Assembly: GCF_039535475.1 (NCBI RefSeq)
Contig: NZ_BAAAXG010000013.1
Coordinates: 1 to 64,000 of the forward strand
Direction of reading: 5' to 3'
Source of the DNA: Streptomyces showdoensis
GTDB taxonomy: Bacteria > Actinomycetota > Actinomycetes > Streptomycetales > Streptomycetaceae
Length of the DNA: 64,000 nt
Below, one piece after another: positions 37,401 to 44,989 of the stretch; positions within the stretch are counted from its first letter, which is position 1, and each line of letters begins with the position of its first letter. The notes beneath the pieces are model-generated. The model was given only the letters and a program-made list of their open reading frames with translations, searched no databases and had not been told where the DNA came from. A program made the translations under genes and the position numbers.

Positions 37401-38697
37401 CCGGGGCCGCGGAGCTGACCACGGAGGCGCTCAGCGTGGCGCTCCAGATCTGGGCGGTGCCGCGCGAACCGTCGGCGTACAGCTGGGACGGGATGCCGAG
37501 CTGGAAGTACGAGCGGTAGCGGCCGTATCCGGTGCAGTCGGAGTAGCCGCAGTAGCCCACGCCCAGGCTGGAGAGGGTGTTGACGTTCGACGTGGTCGGG
37601 TGGTTCTCCTGGACCTGGGCGTTCACCTGGCGGTTGGCCTGGGCGCTCACCGTCGGGTCCAGGTACCAGGGTCCGGTGCCCTTGCCGAAGGTCTTCGGAT
37701 CGGGCGTCAGGACGAGCGCGTCGGCGCTCGCCTCGACCTTCATGGTGGAGACGTTCGCGCCGTCGCCCGGCTGCTCGGCCGAGGAGCGGACACCGGCCAC
37801 CGGAGCGGCCGCGGCCGCCTGCGCGGGCCCGGCGGCGCTCTTCGCGGTGGTCCAGCGGGAGCTCGGGGCGGCGTAGCTGGAGTCCCACTGGAACGGGGTG
37901 GGCGCGTGCAGCCGGGCCTTGCCGTGGGCGTCCTTGAGGGCGATGTTGCCGGCGCGGTCGGCGGACAGGGTGAGGCCGGTGGTGCGCACCGGGAAGCGGA
38001 GCCTCTTCAGCCGCGGATCGGCCGCCGCCTTCGCCGTCTTCACGACGACGACCTCGCGCCAGCCGCCGTCCGCGAGCGCGGTCACCTTCAGGTCGACGCC
38101 GGGCAGCACGGAGGCGTACGTGGCGGTGGCTCCGTGCAGCGCGGGCTTGGGCAGGGCGAACGGCGCGGTGACGGCGAACCGCTTGCCGTCGGCGGTGGTG
38201 ACGGTGGCGAGCGGGCCGGTGCCGCCGCCGGAGAGCGTGAGCCGGGCGTCGGTGAGGCGCGGGACGACGGTGTTCCGGGCGCCGGTGACCAGCGTCGGGT
38301 CCAGCGTGCGCCAGCCGCCGTTCTGCCTGGTCCGTACGTTCTGGGCGTGGGTCTTGGTGATGAGCCGGCGGCCGTTCGGCTGCGCGACCGTCTCGGAGGT
38401 CGCGGTCGTCAGGGCGTCGACCGTCACGGGCTTGCCGGACTCCTTGGCCTTGCGCAGGGCGTCCTGCACGGCCTTGTCGACGCCGGTGGCGCGCTTCTGC
38501 TGCCCGGCGGCCGGGTGTGCGGCCGGGCCGGTTCCGCCGGTGGCGGCGGTGCCGGGCGGTGCCGCCGCCGCGAGCGGCGCGGCGGTCATGCCGAGCGCGA
38601 GCGCGGTGGCGAGCGCCACCGCCCCACGGCCGGCGACAGCCCTCGTACGATCACGGGACGGCCGTCCGGTCAGGCGTCTCGCGGGTATGTCAGACAT
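34417..38697 (-). CDS. Giant secreted LamG / ricin-B-lectin protein
   Basis: 1426 residues from ATG 38697. Sec signal (~20-45, VALATALALGMTAAPLAAAA). The N-terminal ~300 residues match the RHS-associated wall-protein type (HAQNVRTRQNGGWRTLDPT, TYASVLPGVDLKVTALADGG). The middle has beta-rich domains and FG-GAP/VCBS-like repeats (AVPGDLDKDGRGDILKPD from ~776). A LamG/concanavalin-like domain spans ~1150-1290 (FSISLWTKANAL, LYVNDALAST). A ricin-type beta-trefoil ends the protein (GVCLDLDGGVSADGRAVQAW, GRCLEVGG, GRCLDLPGG; QxW motifs). Likely a carbohydrate-binding surface or secreted protein; no catalytic site seen. Convergent with the RHS toxin operon. Confidence 0.9.
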   Translation of the reverse strand: MSDIPARRLTGRPSRDRTRAVAGRGAVALATALALGMTAAPLAAAAPPGTAATGGTGPAAHPAAGQQKRATGVDKAVQDALRKAKESGKPVTVDALTTATSETVAQPNGRRLITKTHAQNVRTRQNGGWRTLDPTLVTGARNTVVPRLTDARLTLSGGGTGPLATVTTADGKRFAVTAPFALPKPALHGATATYASVLPGVDLKVTALADGGWREVVVVKTAKAAADPRLKRLRFPVRTTGLTLSADRAGNIALKDAHGKARLHAPTPFQWDSSYAAPSSRWTTAKSAAGPAQAAAAAPVAGVRSSAEQPGDGANVSTMKVEASADALVLTPDPKTFGKGTGPWYLDPTVSAQANRQVNAQVQENHPTTSNVNTLSSLGVGYCGYSDCTGYGRYRSYFQLGIPSQLYADGSRGTAQIWSATLSASVVSSAAPGTNKGIALWNTPMIPGGATWNNQPCGTGYMNGCDKVGTQWITGNGNIYYDVKWWVQRAADQKWSNWTVGFSGEDESNKYYRHHLGPDPVIAIEYDIAPTIWYPRTTPTPGFADSGSYNDCQTPGGNAWYNPGWVGANQYIKLKVNTWSPIGFNQLYTNFHIWDDNDSNWSVRQDVGPTGSYGEVEYWAGTFADGHQYGWTANVRDGWLSSGDTPWCYFRVDKTPPALTVSSTDFPASGTVNVVPKLKINDTGTFRVNITDPAPSSGLNASGPACFRWSTDPTPVTGWKCSDPGVVRGASGTFPYTPRIWGTNILFVQAMDVAGNYSQPFPYTFYVPWDPAKGAAVPGDLDKDGRGDILKPDTAGNLMHMTADSDPTIAQAALLGLAPQGTTWNDVQTTHRGALRSMGVDDVFAHTTANPALKGNLYLYPNKGDGTFNTYTTVDKPTTWAAPDGTPLDAAPAGWVPDWSEATQILALGAPKATLNDFDGDLAADQTAVLAVERGNLWLYRSNSINSLDADAVLVSGTGNWGGFELLNPGSASGKAQPTLWTRSLADGTLRSYPIGTRDGRLDLSALASPTGPASSVIGSGLTTGAFTKVGTVGDATKDGLADLWAVAAGSEKLIFWRGKTASGAAAGTVTGFEAPAELGDTTAPVDRMRLSSGTAGKTPDAYGKFPGTVKGGVTFTADTVNGAPATVATFNGTDGVIESDGLKVDTTKSFSISLWTKANALTDGVVISQDNTQASGFMVWPATMGNGYVNWHLGMATADNGGWPYDTTDVRSSAARVQVGAWTKLTVSYNATTGQTALYVNDALASTGVHTSKLAAAGSLVLGRYKYQGRANNFYNGSIADVVVHDYAVDPASVPGPVVSDMAQGVCLDLDGGVSADGRAVQAWTCNGSAAQAWKAAGDGSLQILGRCLEVGGNGPWGNSTPVQLWSCNGGANQKWSFRPDGSIYHPASGRCLDLPGGATANGTRPQLYDCNQTRAQRWHTVPVT

Positions 38698-39462
38698 GCG
38701 GTTCGAGTGTCCCCTCGCACGGGCCCGCCGGTCTGACGGCGGGCATACGGTCGGGAACGATGCAGCCTCGGACAGGTGGGGTCAAGCCATCTTGGCGGTG
38801 TGGGCGCCCTTGTCCGGTTTGCTCACTGGCAGCGTACGAATGGGCCCCCTGGATACGCGCGTTGAACTGCGCTTTCCCCCCTCGGGGCAGTCGGGGCATC
38901 AGCGCTCCGCCGACCGTCGACGTGGGCCGTGCGCCCGCGTCGTGACGCGGGGTCGCCGGCTTCCCGCGCCCGCTCGGCGGGCATCCTCCGCCGCGGCGCC
39001 GGGTGTCCTGTCGATGGCGGTGAGCCTGCCGGCCGTCGACTTCGGCGCCCCGGAACCCGGCACCGTCGTCGATCCTGCCGGGCTCGCCACGTTCGCGTAC
39101 ACCAGCACCCTCTCCACCACCGGCTCCCGGTCGGTGACCGTGGCCACGACCGAACGTCCCGGCGGAGACGGCCCCCGGCTCGTACGGCGGCACCCTCCAG
39201 TACACGACCACGGGCTGATCCCGTGAACGGCTCGGACCGCGCCGCGCGCCTCGCGGTGGGAGCCGCGGGCCGGGTCCGGCGGCGGGTGACGTGGATCACT
39301 CGCTCATGCGGCGCGAGAGGGAACCTGGATATGGGCGTTTCCCTTCTCTATGTCCAGTAATGCCGTGAGCTCGACGCGTCGCGAACCCGGCCCGCCAGGG
39401 GCGGCGCCTCCGACCTCGTCCCCCTCGCGGCCCGTTCGCCCTCGCGCCCCCTTGGAGTACTC
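38698..39462. other. 765-bp region without an intact gene
   Basis: Contains the promoter side of the LamG/ricin gene at its left end, a likely gene fragment at 39012-39218 (listed separately) and the leader of the esterase gene at its right end. No other gene is supported; long open frames here show no coding-like protein sequence. Confidence 0.5.
39012..39218 (+). pseudogene. Fragment of a secreted beta-sandwich-type protein
   Basis: The frame reads LPAVDFGAPEPGTVVDPAGL followed by ATFAYTSTLSTTGSRSVTV, a pattern like extracellular beta-sandwich domains. A shift near 39165-39180 then gives SYGGTLQYTTTG and a stop at 39216-39218. There is no signal peptide or ribosome site. Probably the tail of a lost secreted protein; the parent family is not identified. 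Confidence 0.4.
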
Positions 39463-40464
39463 GTGATTCGCCGGTCGACGACCCCGCTCGCGTTCGCCGC
39501 CATCGGCGTCGTCCTTCTCGCCACGGCCTGCTCCCAGGGCGACGAGCACGTCCGCTTCGGCGACAAACCGAGCGCGACGCAGCGGAGTTCGGCGCCGGCG
39601 GCGCGCGAGAGCACGGTCCGGATGCCGTCGAACCCGCGGGACTGGACGACCCAGCGCACCCTGGACAACGGCACCAAGGTCGTGTGGACGGAGCTGAAGG
39701 GCCCCAAGTCCGGATTCACCGGCAAGGTGTGGGCGTGGGTGCCGAAGCAGTACGACGAGGAGAAGTACCGGAACAGCGCGTTCCCCGTGCTGATCGCGCT
39801 TCCGGGCAGCAACGGATACCCGACGAACTACTGGTTCGGCGCCGACCTCAAGCTCCAGGAGACGATCCAGCAGGCCGCCGACGAGGGCAAGGGCCTGCCG
39901 TTCATCGTCGTGATGCCGGTCCTGAACGCGTCCGACAAGGACTACTGGGACGGCTCGGACATCCCGGGGCAGCCCAAGATGGGCACCTGGATGTCGGACG
40001 ACGTGCCGGACCTGGCGCGCGAGAACTTCCGCACCTACAAGGACCCCCGCGGCTGGGGGTTCTTCGGCTCCTCGTCGGGCGGTTACGTGGGCATGAAGAT
40101 GGTCCTCCAGTACCCCGGCAGGTTCGGCTCCGCGATCGCGGGCGGCCCGGACACCGAGCCCACCTCCCCCTTCTGGGCGGGGCACGACAAGGAGAGGAAG
40201 GCCAACGATCCCGGGTACCTGGCCTCCCGGCTGATCGCGAAGGGCGGGCCCAAGGTGAACATCTCGATCATGCTGGGCACCAAGGAGAGCGGGCAGGCGG
40301 CCACGAAGGCCTTCGTCAAGAAGTACGACAAGGGTCCCGTCGCGATGCGGCTGCACGTGATCCAGAACGGCCGGCACAGCGGCCGGCAGTACGCCGAGTC
40401 GCTCACCGACGGCCCGCTCGAGTGGATCAGCAAGCGGATGCTGGCGCCCGAGCCCTCGGAGTGA
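39463..40464 (+). CDS. Lipoprotein alpha/beta hydrolase (esterase D/antigen 85-like)
   Basis: 333 residues from GTG 39463, with TTGGAG about 6 nt upstream. Lipobox VLLATAC (lipidated Cys ~23). Alpha/beta-hydrolase fold of the esterase D/antigen 85 type: FPVLIALPGSNGYPTNYW (oxyanion region), nucleophile elbow FFGSSSGGYVG (G-S-S-S-G-G), and a late His in IQNGRHSG. Sits on the outer face of the membrane. Related proteins include esterases and mycolyltransferases; a simple esterase is more likely in Streptomyces. Confidence 0.88.
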   Translation: MIRRSTTPLAFAAIGVVLLATACSQGDEHVRFGDKPSATQRSSAPAARESTVRMPSNPRDWTTQRTLDNGTKVVWTELKGPKSGFTGKVWAWVPKQYDEEKYRNSAFPVLIALPGSNGYPTNYWFGADLKLQETIQQAADEGKGLPFIVVMPVLNASDKDYWDGSDIPGQPKMGTWMSDDVPDLARENFRTYKDPRGWGFFGSSSGGYVGMKMVLQYPGRFGSAIAGGPDTEPTSPFWAGHDKERKANDPGYLASRLIAKGGPKVNISIMLGTKESGQAATKAFVKKYDKGPVAMRLHVIQNGRHSGRQYAESLTDGPLEWISKRMLAPEPSE

Positions 40465-40500
40465 CCGGGACCGCGCGGCACCCCCCCCGACACCCGTTCA

Positions 40501-40519
40501 TTAGGTTAGGCTTACCTAA
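40501..40519 (+). promoter_or_regulatory. Iron box (DmdR/IdeR operator)
   Basis: TTAGGTTAGGCTTACCTAA differs from the classic 19-bp actinobacterial iron box (TTAGGTTAGGCTAACCTAA) at one position. It lies 34 bp before the next start codon, where a bound DmdR/IdeR repressor would block transcription when iron is plentiful. Confidence 0.93.
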
Positions 40520-40552
40520 GTAGAGCGTCTGCGACTGCCTCACGGAGAACCC

Positions 40553-41260
40553 ATGCGCCCCCACACCACCCCCGTCCCCCACCCGACCCCCGCCGAGCGG
40601 ATGCGGTCGATCGTGACGGCCGCCCACTCCATGACCGTGATCTCCGACGGCCTCCGGCAGGAGGTACGGGACCTCGACGGGGCGGGGGCGCTGGGGCGGA
40701 TCCATCTCCACGAGCCCGACGAGGAGTTCGGCCCCGACCAGCGGGGGCCGCTCGTGCCGGTGCGCCTGGAGCTCACCGACATCGCGCCGGCGCCGGTCCG
40801 GGACCGCGTGCGCGCCCGCGTGACGCTCACCGGACTCGTCGCGGCCCCGTACCGGGCCGATTCCGCCGAGAGCGCCTGCATGCGGCTCGGCCAGGCCGTG
40901 TTCGAGGACGCGACGGGACGCGGCTACGTCACCCTCCGGGAACTCCAGGCGGCGGAGACGGATCCGCTGGCGGTCTGCGAGGCCTCGCTGCTCCACCACC
41001 TCGTCGACGCCCACCCGGAACTCGTCACCCTGCTCCTCCGGCTCGTCGAACCCGGCGCCCTCCACGGCCTGGTGCGGGCCCTGCCGCTCGCGATCGACCG
41101 CTACGGCATCACGCTGCGCCTGGAACTGGGGTCCGGATGGCGTGACGTGCGCCTCGCGTTCCCCACGCCGGTCACCGACGCCGACCAGGTCGGCCTCCAG
41201 ACCCACGCCCTGCTGGCGGCGGCCCGCCGCGCCTCCCACTCCCACCTGCCCGCGGCCTGA
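40553..41260 (+). CDS. Iron-regulated DUF2470 protein
   Basis: 235 residues from ATG 40553, with ACGGAGAA 4-5 nt upstream. The C-terminal half has the DUF2470 pattern seen in HugZ-type heme-binding/degrading proteins: HLVDAHPELVTLLLRLVEPG, ALPLAIDRYGITLRLE, and DVRLAFPTPVTDADQVG. The N-terminal half resembles the split-barrel part of such proteins (TLTGLVAAPY). With the iron box upstream, a role in heme iron release or iron stress is inferred. A terminator follows. Confidence 0.88.
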   Translation: MRPHTTPVPHPTPAERMRSIVTAAHSMTVISDGLRQEVRDLDGAGALGRIHLHEPDEEFGPDQRGPLVPVRLELTDIAPAPVRDRVRARVTLTGLVAAPYRADSAESACMRLGQAVFEDATGRGYVTLRELQAAETDPLAVCEASLLHHLVDAHPELVTLLLRLVEPGALHGLVRALPLAIDRYGITLRLELGSGWRDVRLAFPTPVTDADQVGLQTHALLAAARRASHSHLPAA

Positions 41261-41286
41261 GCGTCGGCGCGCGCCGTGACGCACGA

Positions 41287-41320
41287 ACGGCCGACGCCCC
41301 TGGTGTCGGGCGCCGGCCGT
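41287..41320. terminator. Bidirectional terminator
   Basis: A 13-bp stem with one mismatch (41287-41299 with 41308-41320) lies between the convergent DUF2470 and peptidase genes. Confidence 0.82.
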
Positions 41321-41334
41321 GGTGGACCCGGTGA

Positions 41335-42255
41335 CTACTCCCAGGCGCAGTGGACGTGGTTGCCCTCGTCGAGGGCCTCGGTGGCGCCGTACGCGCGGCA
41401 GGCGCTGACGAAGGTCGCGTTGCTGACGGACATGTTGTCCGCGTCGAACGCGATGCCCTTGTAGTGGTTGGAGGTGCTCGAGTGGTCACCGCCGGCGATC
41501 TCGGTGACCAGGAAGGTGTAGCCCCGCTCCGTGGCCAGCTTGAGCATGCCGTTCAGCATCGCCGTGGAGAGCCAGACCTCGCGCTCGCCGACGTCGCTGT
41601 AGTTGCTCGTCTCGGCCGTGGTGCCGTTCTTGGTGTCGGTGATGTTCGCCTGGGCCGTGGAGTCGTTGTCCACGACCCCGCTGACGTGGTACGTCAGCAG
41701 CGAGATACGGGAGTTGGCGTCGATGGAGGCGGCCAGCTGGGCGCGGCTGGTGCCGCCCCCGCCGCTGCCCGAGCCGCCGACCAGGGCGTTCCAGGTGTTC
41801 GGGCCGACGATGCCGTCCGCGGTGAGGCCGTGCTTGGACTGGAAGTCCTTGGCGGCGTTCGTCGACGCGGCGCCGAAGGCGCCGTCGACGGCGAGCCCGT
41901 ACCCGTACCGGTTCAGCTGGGTCTGGGCCGCCCTGGCGGCGCTGCCGCTGCTGCCGCTCTGCACCGTGACGACCAGCTTGGGCCAGGTCAGCGGGCCCAC
42001 CGAGCCGTCGGCCGTGAGGCCGTTGGCGCTCTGGAACGACGACACCTTGGCCTCGGTGGCCGGCCCGAACCGGCCGTCGGCGGTGGTGGCGTACCCGCGG
42101 TGGCTGAGCAGGTGCTGGACCGTGGTCACCTGCGGCCCGCTGTCGCCGTTGGCGATGACCGGCCAGGTGGCGGCCGACGCCGTGCCCGGCCCGAGCAGGA
42201 CGGCCACCATCGCGGCGAGGACCGCGGCGATCACCGCCGGGAAGCGTGTGCGCAT
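41335..42255 (-). CDS. Secreted peptidoglycan-binding, M15-like peptidase
   Basis: 306 residues. Signal peptide ~1-28 (cleavage ASA-AT). Two PG_binding_1 repeats: GDSGPQVTTVQHLLSHRG...FGPATEAKV and a second at ~95-160. Gly/Ser linker ~160-170. The C-terminal domain has a zinc-peptidase pattern: SSTSNHYKGIAFDADN (H-x6-D) and the final NHVHCAWE (H-x-H), as in M15/LAS-type D,D-peptidases. Likely cleaves peptide cross-links in the wall. First of five wall hydrolases in this region; ends 32 nt before... the start of mepA-like gene's stop on the same strand, so probably co-transcribed with it. Confidence 0.86.
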   Translation of the reverse strand: MRTRFPAVIAAVLAAMVAVLLGPGTASAATWPVIANGDSGPQVTTVQHLLSHRGYATTADGRFGPATEAKVSSFQSANGLTADGSVGPLTWPKLVVTVQSGSSGSAARAAQTQLNRYGYGLAVDGAFGAASTNAAKDFQSKHGLTADGIVGPNTWNALVGGSGSGGGGTSRAQLAASIDANSRISLLTYHVSGVVDNDSTAQANITDTKNGTTAETSNYSDVGEREVWLSTAMLNGMLKLATERGYTFLVTEIAGGDHSSTSNHYKGIAFDADNMSVSNATFVSACRAYGATEALDEGNHVHCAWE

Positions 42256-42286
42256 TTCTCTCCTTCGCGTGCCGCGCCGGCCGGCG

Positions 42287-43240
42287 TCAGCGGTAGCGGA
42301 CGTGCAGGTGGTTGTCGTGGTTCGGGTACTGGGTGGTCAGGCCCTCGGAGATGAGCGTCGGGTCGTTGAAGTAGATCAGCTCGATGTGCCCGGGGGCCGC
42401 GGCGCGGATCGCCTGCACGAGCTGGCGGGTCGCCGCCCGGTCGTAGGTCCCGGACTGCCACGTGATCCGGCCCGCGGTGCACTGGGCCGAGTCGGTACGG
42501 ATCGGCCAGATGTCGATGTCGAGCCCGACCTCGTGACTGGCGTGGCCCGGGATGTCGCCGCCGTGCTCGAAGCCGGCGTCACCCATCGGCACCTTGCCCT
42601 GGCCGGTCGAGGCGAAGGAGGCCGCGGCGGACTCCAGTTGGGCCACGGCCGCGGCGGTGGCCCAGTTGGCGGAGGCGTTGCCGTCCGGGTTCTGGTCGCA
42701 GATGTTCGAGAAGTTGACGAGCTCGTAGTGCCAGACCAGGTTGCGCCAGGTGTCGGGACCGACCACGCCGTCCGCGGAGAGACCGGCGTGGCTCTGGAAG
42801 TTCTTCACCGCCGTGACCGTGGCGGGCCCGAAGTCGCCGTCGACGGTGAGGCCCGCCGCGCGCTTGGCGTTGAGCAGGTACTGCACGGCCTTCACGGCGG
42901 ACCCGTTGTCGCCCTGGCGCACCGTGAGGACGAGCCGTCCCCAGGTGTTGGGGCCGACGATGCCGTCCGCGGTGAGGCCCTGGGAGCTCTGGAAGGACCG
43001 GACGGCGGACGCCGTGCCCGAGCCGAAGACCCCGTCGGTGGCCACGGTGTGGCCGCGCGCGCCCAGCAGGTGCTGGATCGCGACGACGTCGCTGCCTCGG
43101 TTGCCCGAGCTCTGCGTGTGGAAGAAGGCGCCGGCGTACGCCTGGGCCGGTGCCCCGGCCTGGACGAACAGGGCCATGATCATGGCCAGGAACAGGGCGA
43201 TCCGGGAGCCCTGCCTGCGCAGACCGGATGATCGGAGCAT
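42287..43240 (-). CDS. Secreted MepA-like murein endopeptidase
   Basis: 317 residues from ATG 43240 (GAGAGGGA upstream). Signal ~10-35. Two PG_binding_1 repeats ([42 protein letters not shown]). The catalytic domain resembles penicillin-insensitive murein endopeptidase (M74/LAS): [20 protein letters not shown] (H and D zinc ligands) and [11 protein letters not shown] (H-L-H). Expected to cut D-Ala-meso-DAP or LL-DAP-Gly cross-links. Its stop is 31 nt before the M15-like gene, suggesting one transcript. Confidence 0.9.
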   Translation of the reverse strand: MLRSSGLRRQGSRIALFLAMIMALFVQAGAPAQAYAGAFFHTQSSGNRGSDVVAIQHLLGARGHTVATDGVFGSGTASAVRSFQSSQGLTADGIVGPNTWGRLVLTVRQGDNGSAVKAVQYLLNAKRAAGLTVDGDFGPATVTAVKNFQSHAGLSADGVVGPDTWRNLVWHYELVNFSNICDQNPDGNASANWATAAAVAQLESAAASFASTGQGKVPMGDAGFEHGGDIPGHASHEVGLDIDIWPIRTDSAQCTAGRITWQSGTYDRAATRQLVQAIRAAAPGHIELIYFNDPTLISEGLTTQYPNHDNHLHVRYR

Positions 43241-43255
43241 GGTGCGATCCCTCTC

Positions 43256-43298
43256 GTGACGGAAGTCGTGACGGAAGTCGTGACGGAAGTCGTGACGG
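43256..43298. repeat. 12-bp tandem repeat, 3.6 copies
   Basis: GTGACGGAAGTC is repeated at 43256, 43268 and 43280, then GTGACGG. It lies directly upstream of the mepA-like gene, beside its ribosome site, so copy number could alter the leader. Confidence 0.92.
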
Positions 43299-43359
43299 CG
43301 GTGCGTCAGGGAAGTGCGTGGGGGAAGTGCTGGCGGAAGGGCGTGATGCGGGTGCGTTC

Positions 43360-44265
43360 TCAGGGGAGCGGCCGGGCGAAGGCCAGCCCGTCGCGCCGCT
43401 CCAGTTCACGGATGCGCGGGAGCAGCGTCCGCTCCAACGCGCGGAGTTCCTCCCGGTGCGCGGCCTGGAACGCCGTTCGGCGGCCGGCGCGCAGGGGCTC
43501 CCGTACGGCCTCCACCGGAGCCATGCAGGTGGCGTACGCCGCCCCCAGTCCCCGGTCGGCCCGCGCCGCCTCCTCGCCGTCCTCGATGCCCTGGACGGTG
43601 CGGTCGACGAGGGCGAAGAACCCGTCCTCGTCGTCGACCTCGACCCCGTACCGCGCGAGGCAGCCGGGCAGGGTCCGCAGTGCCTCCTGGGCCCGTGGGT
43701 CGTCCCGGACCGCGGAGACCTCGGGCCACCACAGGGACTGGAGCGGGATGTAGAGGTTCTTGAACTCCTTGGTGGCCGTCTGGGCCTCCGCCGCGCAGCG
43801 CTGTTGCGCCGCCCGGTCCGCCCGGTCCGGCCGGCCCGTCGGACCCGGCCTCGTCGTCCCGGCCGCCGGTTCGGCGTCCGGCACCGCCGGCACGCTCCGG
43901 GTGAGACCGTGCCGTCCGATGAATCCCAGGTCGGGGAGGTCGGACCAGCCGATGTACGCCGGTGGCGGGACCTCCGGGGGGCTCACCCCCGCCCGTTCCG
44001 CGCACTCCTGGAGCCGGGCGTGACCCACCATCTGGGCGAAGCCGTCGAGCCCCTGGGTCAGTCTGGAGTCCTCGCCCGTCGCGGGCAGCAGCATGGCGGA
44101 GACGTCACGCGGCAGCCCCTTCTGCACCGTGGGCGGCCGCACGGTGCCCGACGGCGCGGGGAGGGACCGCGCGGAGAGGCCGGGCGCGGCACCCCCGCAG
44201 GCCGTCAGTACCGTCGCCGCGACGACGGCGCCCAGGATCCCGGCGATGACCGGCTTCCTCGTCAC
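43360..44265 (-). CDS. Lipoprotein of unknown function
   Basis: 301 residues from ATG 44265. Lipobox TVLTAC with the lipidated Cys at ~23. The mature part is Ala/Arg/Glu-rich with spaced cysteines ([34 protein letters not shown]) and a mostly helical look. I recognise no family. On the same strand as, and upstream of, the mepA-like gene; likely surface-exposed and perhaps a partner of the wall enzymes, by position only. Confidence 0.8.
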   Translation of the reverse strand: MTRKPVIAGILGAVVAATVLTACGGAAPGLSARSLPAPSGTVRPPTVQKGLPRDVSAMLLPATGEDSRLTQGLDGFAQMVGHARLQECAERAGVSPPEVPPPAYIGWSDLPDLGFIGRHGLTRSVPAVPDAEPAAGTTRPGPTGRPDRADRAAQQRCAAEAQTATKEFKNLYIPLQSLWWPEVSAVRDDPRAQEALRTLPGCLARYGVEVDDEDGFFALVDRTVQGIEDGEEAARADRGLGAAYATCMAPVEAVREPLRAGRRTAFQAAHREELRALERTLLPRIRELERRDGLAFARPLP

Positions 44266-44294
44266 GGCGCCTCACCTCTCCTCGGTTGCTCCGG

Positions 44295-44329
44295 CGCCGT
44301 GGGGCCGCCCTGCGGACGGCCCCACGGCG
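44295..44329 (-). terminator. Terminator after the 140-residue secreted protein gene
   Basis: A perfect 13-bp stem (44295-44307 with 44317-44329) with a 9-nt loop. It lies between the stop at 44354 and the next start at 44265 on the same strand, so it separates the two transcripts. Confidence 0.85.
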
Positions 44330-44353
44330 TCTGGTGTTCGACGGTCGTGCCGA

Positions 44354-44776
44354 TCAGTGGGTGATCTGCACGTTGTCGCCGCCCTCCATGAGGCTGGAGA
44401 CGCTGAACTGCGTGCCGGCGGAGATGTCGGTGACGAGCCAGTAGGTGGAGTCGCTGACGCTGTGGTTGCCGTCGTACGCCTGGACGTACCGCTTCGAGCC
44501 GGTCACCCATCCGGTCGACTTCTTGTAGCGGCCCGCGTAGTAGTCGTAGTTGCGGCTGGTGGTGTTGTACGAGTAGGTCAGGTTGAGGTCGCCGCAGCTG
44601 CTCGCGGCCTTGGTGCGGATCGTGCCCTGCGCCTCGTACTCGCCGGTGGTGATGCTGGAGACCACGCACGCCTGGGCGGAGGCGGCGGCGGTCGGCGCGA
44701 GCGCCACGCACGTGGCGGCGACACCGGCCAGTGCGAGGGCGCCGGCGGTCATCGTGGTCCTGCGAATGCTGCGCAT
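44354..44776 (-). CDS. Small secreted protein of unknown function
   Basis: 140 residues from ATG 44776, with AAGGAG 7 nt upstream. Signal peptide (MRSIRRTTMTAGALALAGVAATCVALA) cleaved near ASA. The mature ~105 residues are Tyr/Ser/Thr-rich and beta-like (YSYNTTSRNYDYYAGRYKKS) with two cysteines (QACVVS, SSCGDL). Resembles small extracellular beta proteins of Streptomyces; family not identified. Bounded by its own terminator. Confidence 0.82.
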   Translation of the reverse strand: MRSIRRTTMTAGALALAGVAATCVALAPTAAASAQACVVSSITTGEYEAQGTIRTKAASSCGDLNLTYSYNTTSRNYDYYAGRYKKSTGWVTGSKRYVQAYDGNHSVSDSTYWLVTDISAGTQFSVSSLMEGGDNVQITH

Positions 44777-44989
44777 GCCGTGACTCCTTGGGTCCGATGG
44801 ATGGTGCTCGGTCGTCGACCGGTGGCGGCCGGGGCCACCGCCGGTCCAGCGGAATCCTGACCGCGACACCGGGGGATTGGCCCGTCCCATCGCGCAGTCG
44901 GGACACTCACGGGACGGACGCCGGGCCGAAACGCCCCGGGACGCGCGCGAAGAGACGGGCCGGGACGGGCCGGGACCGGCCGGGACGGC

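Noticed and set aside
34435..38736. A 1433-codon plus-strand frame opposite the LamG/ricin gene
   Set aside because: Low-complexity Val/Arg/Gly-rich antisense frame without domains; the minus strand has signal peptide, LamG and ricin motifs.
40501..40519. Terminator of the esterase gene
   Set aside because: The inverted repeat is an exact-style iron box with AT-rich arms and lies in promoter position to the next gene.
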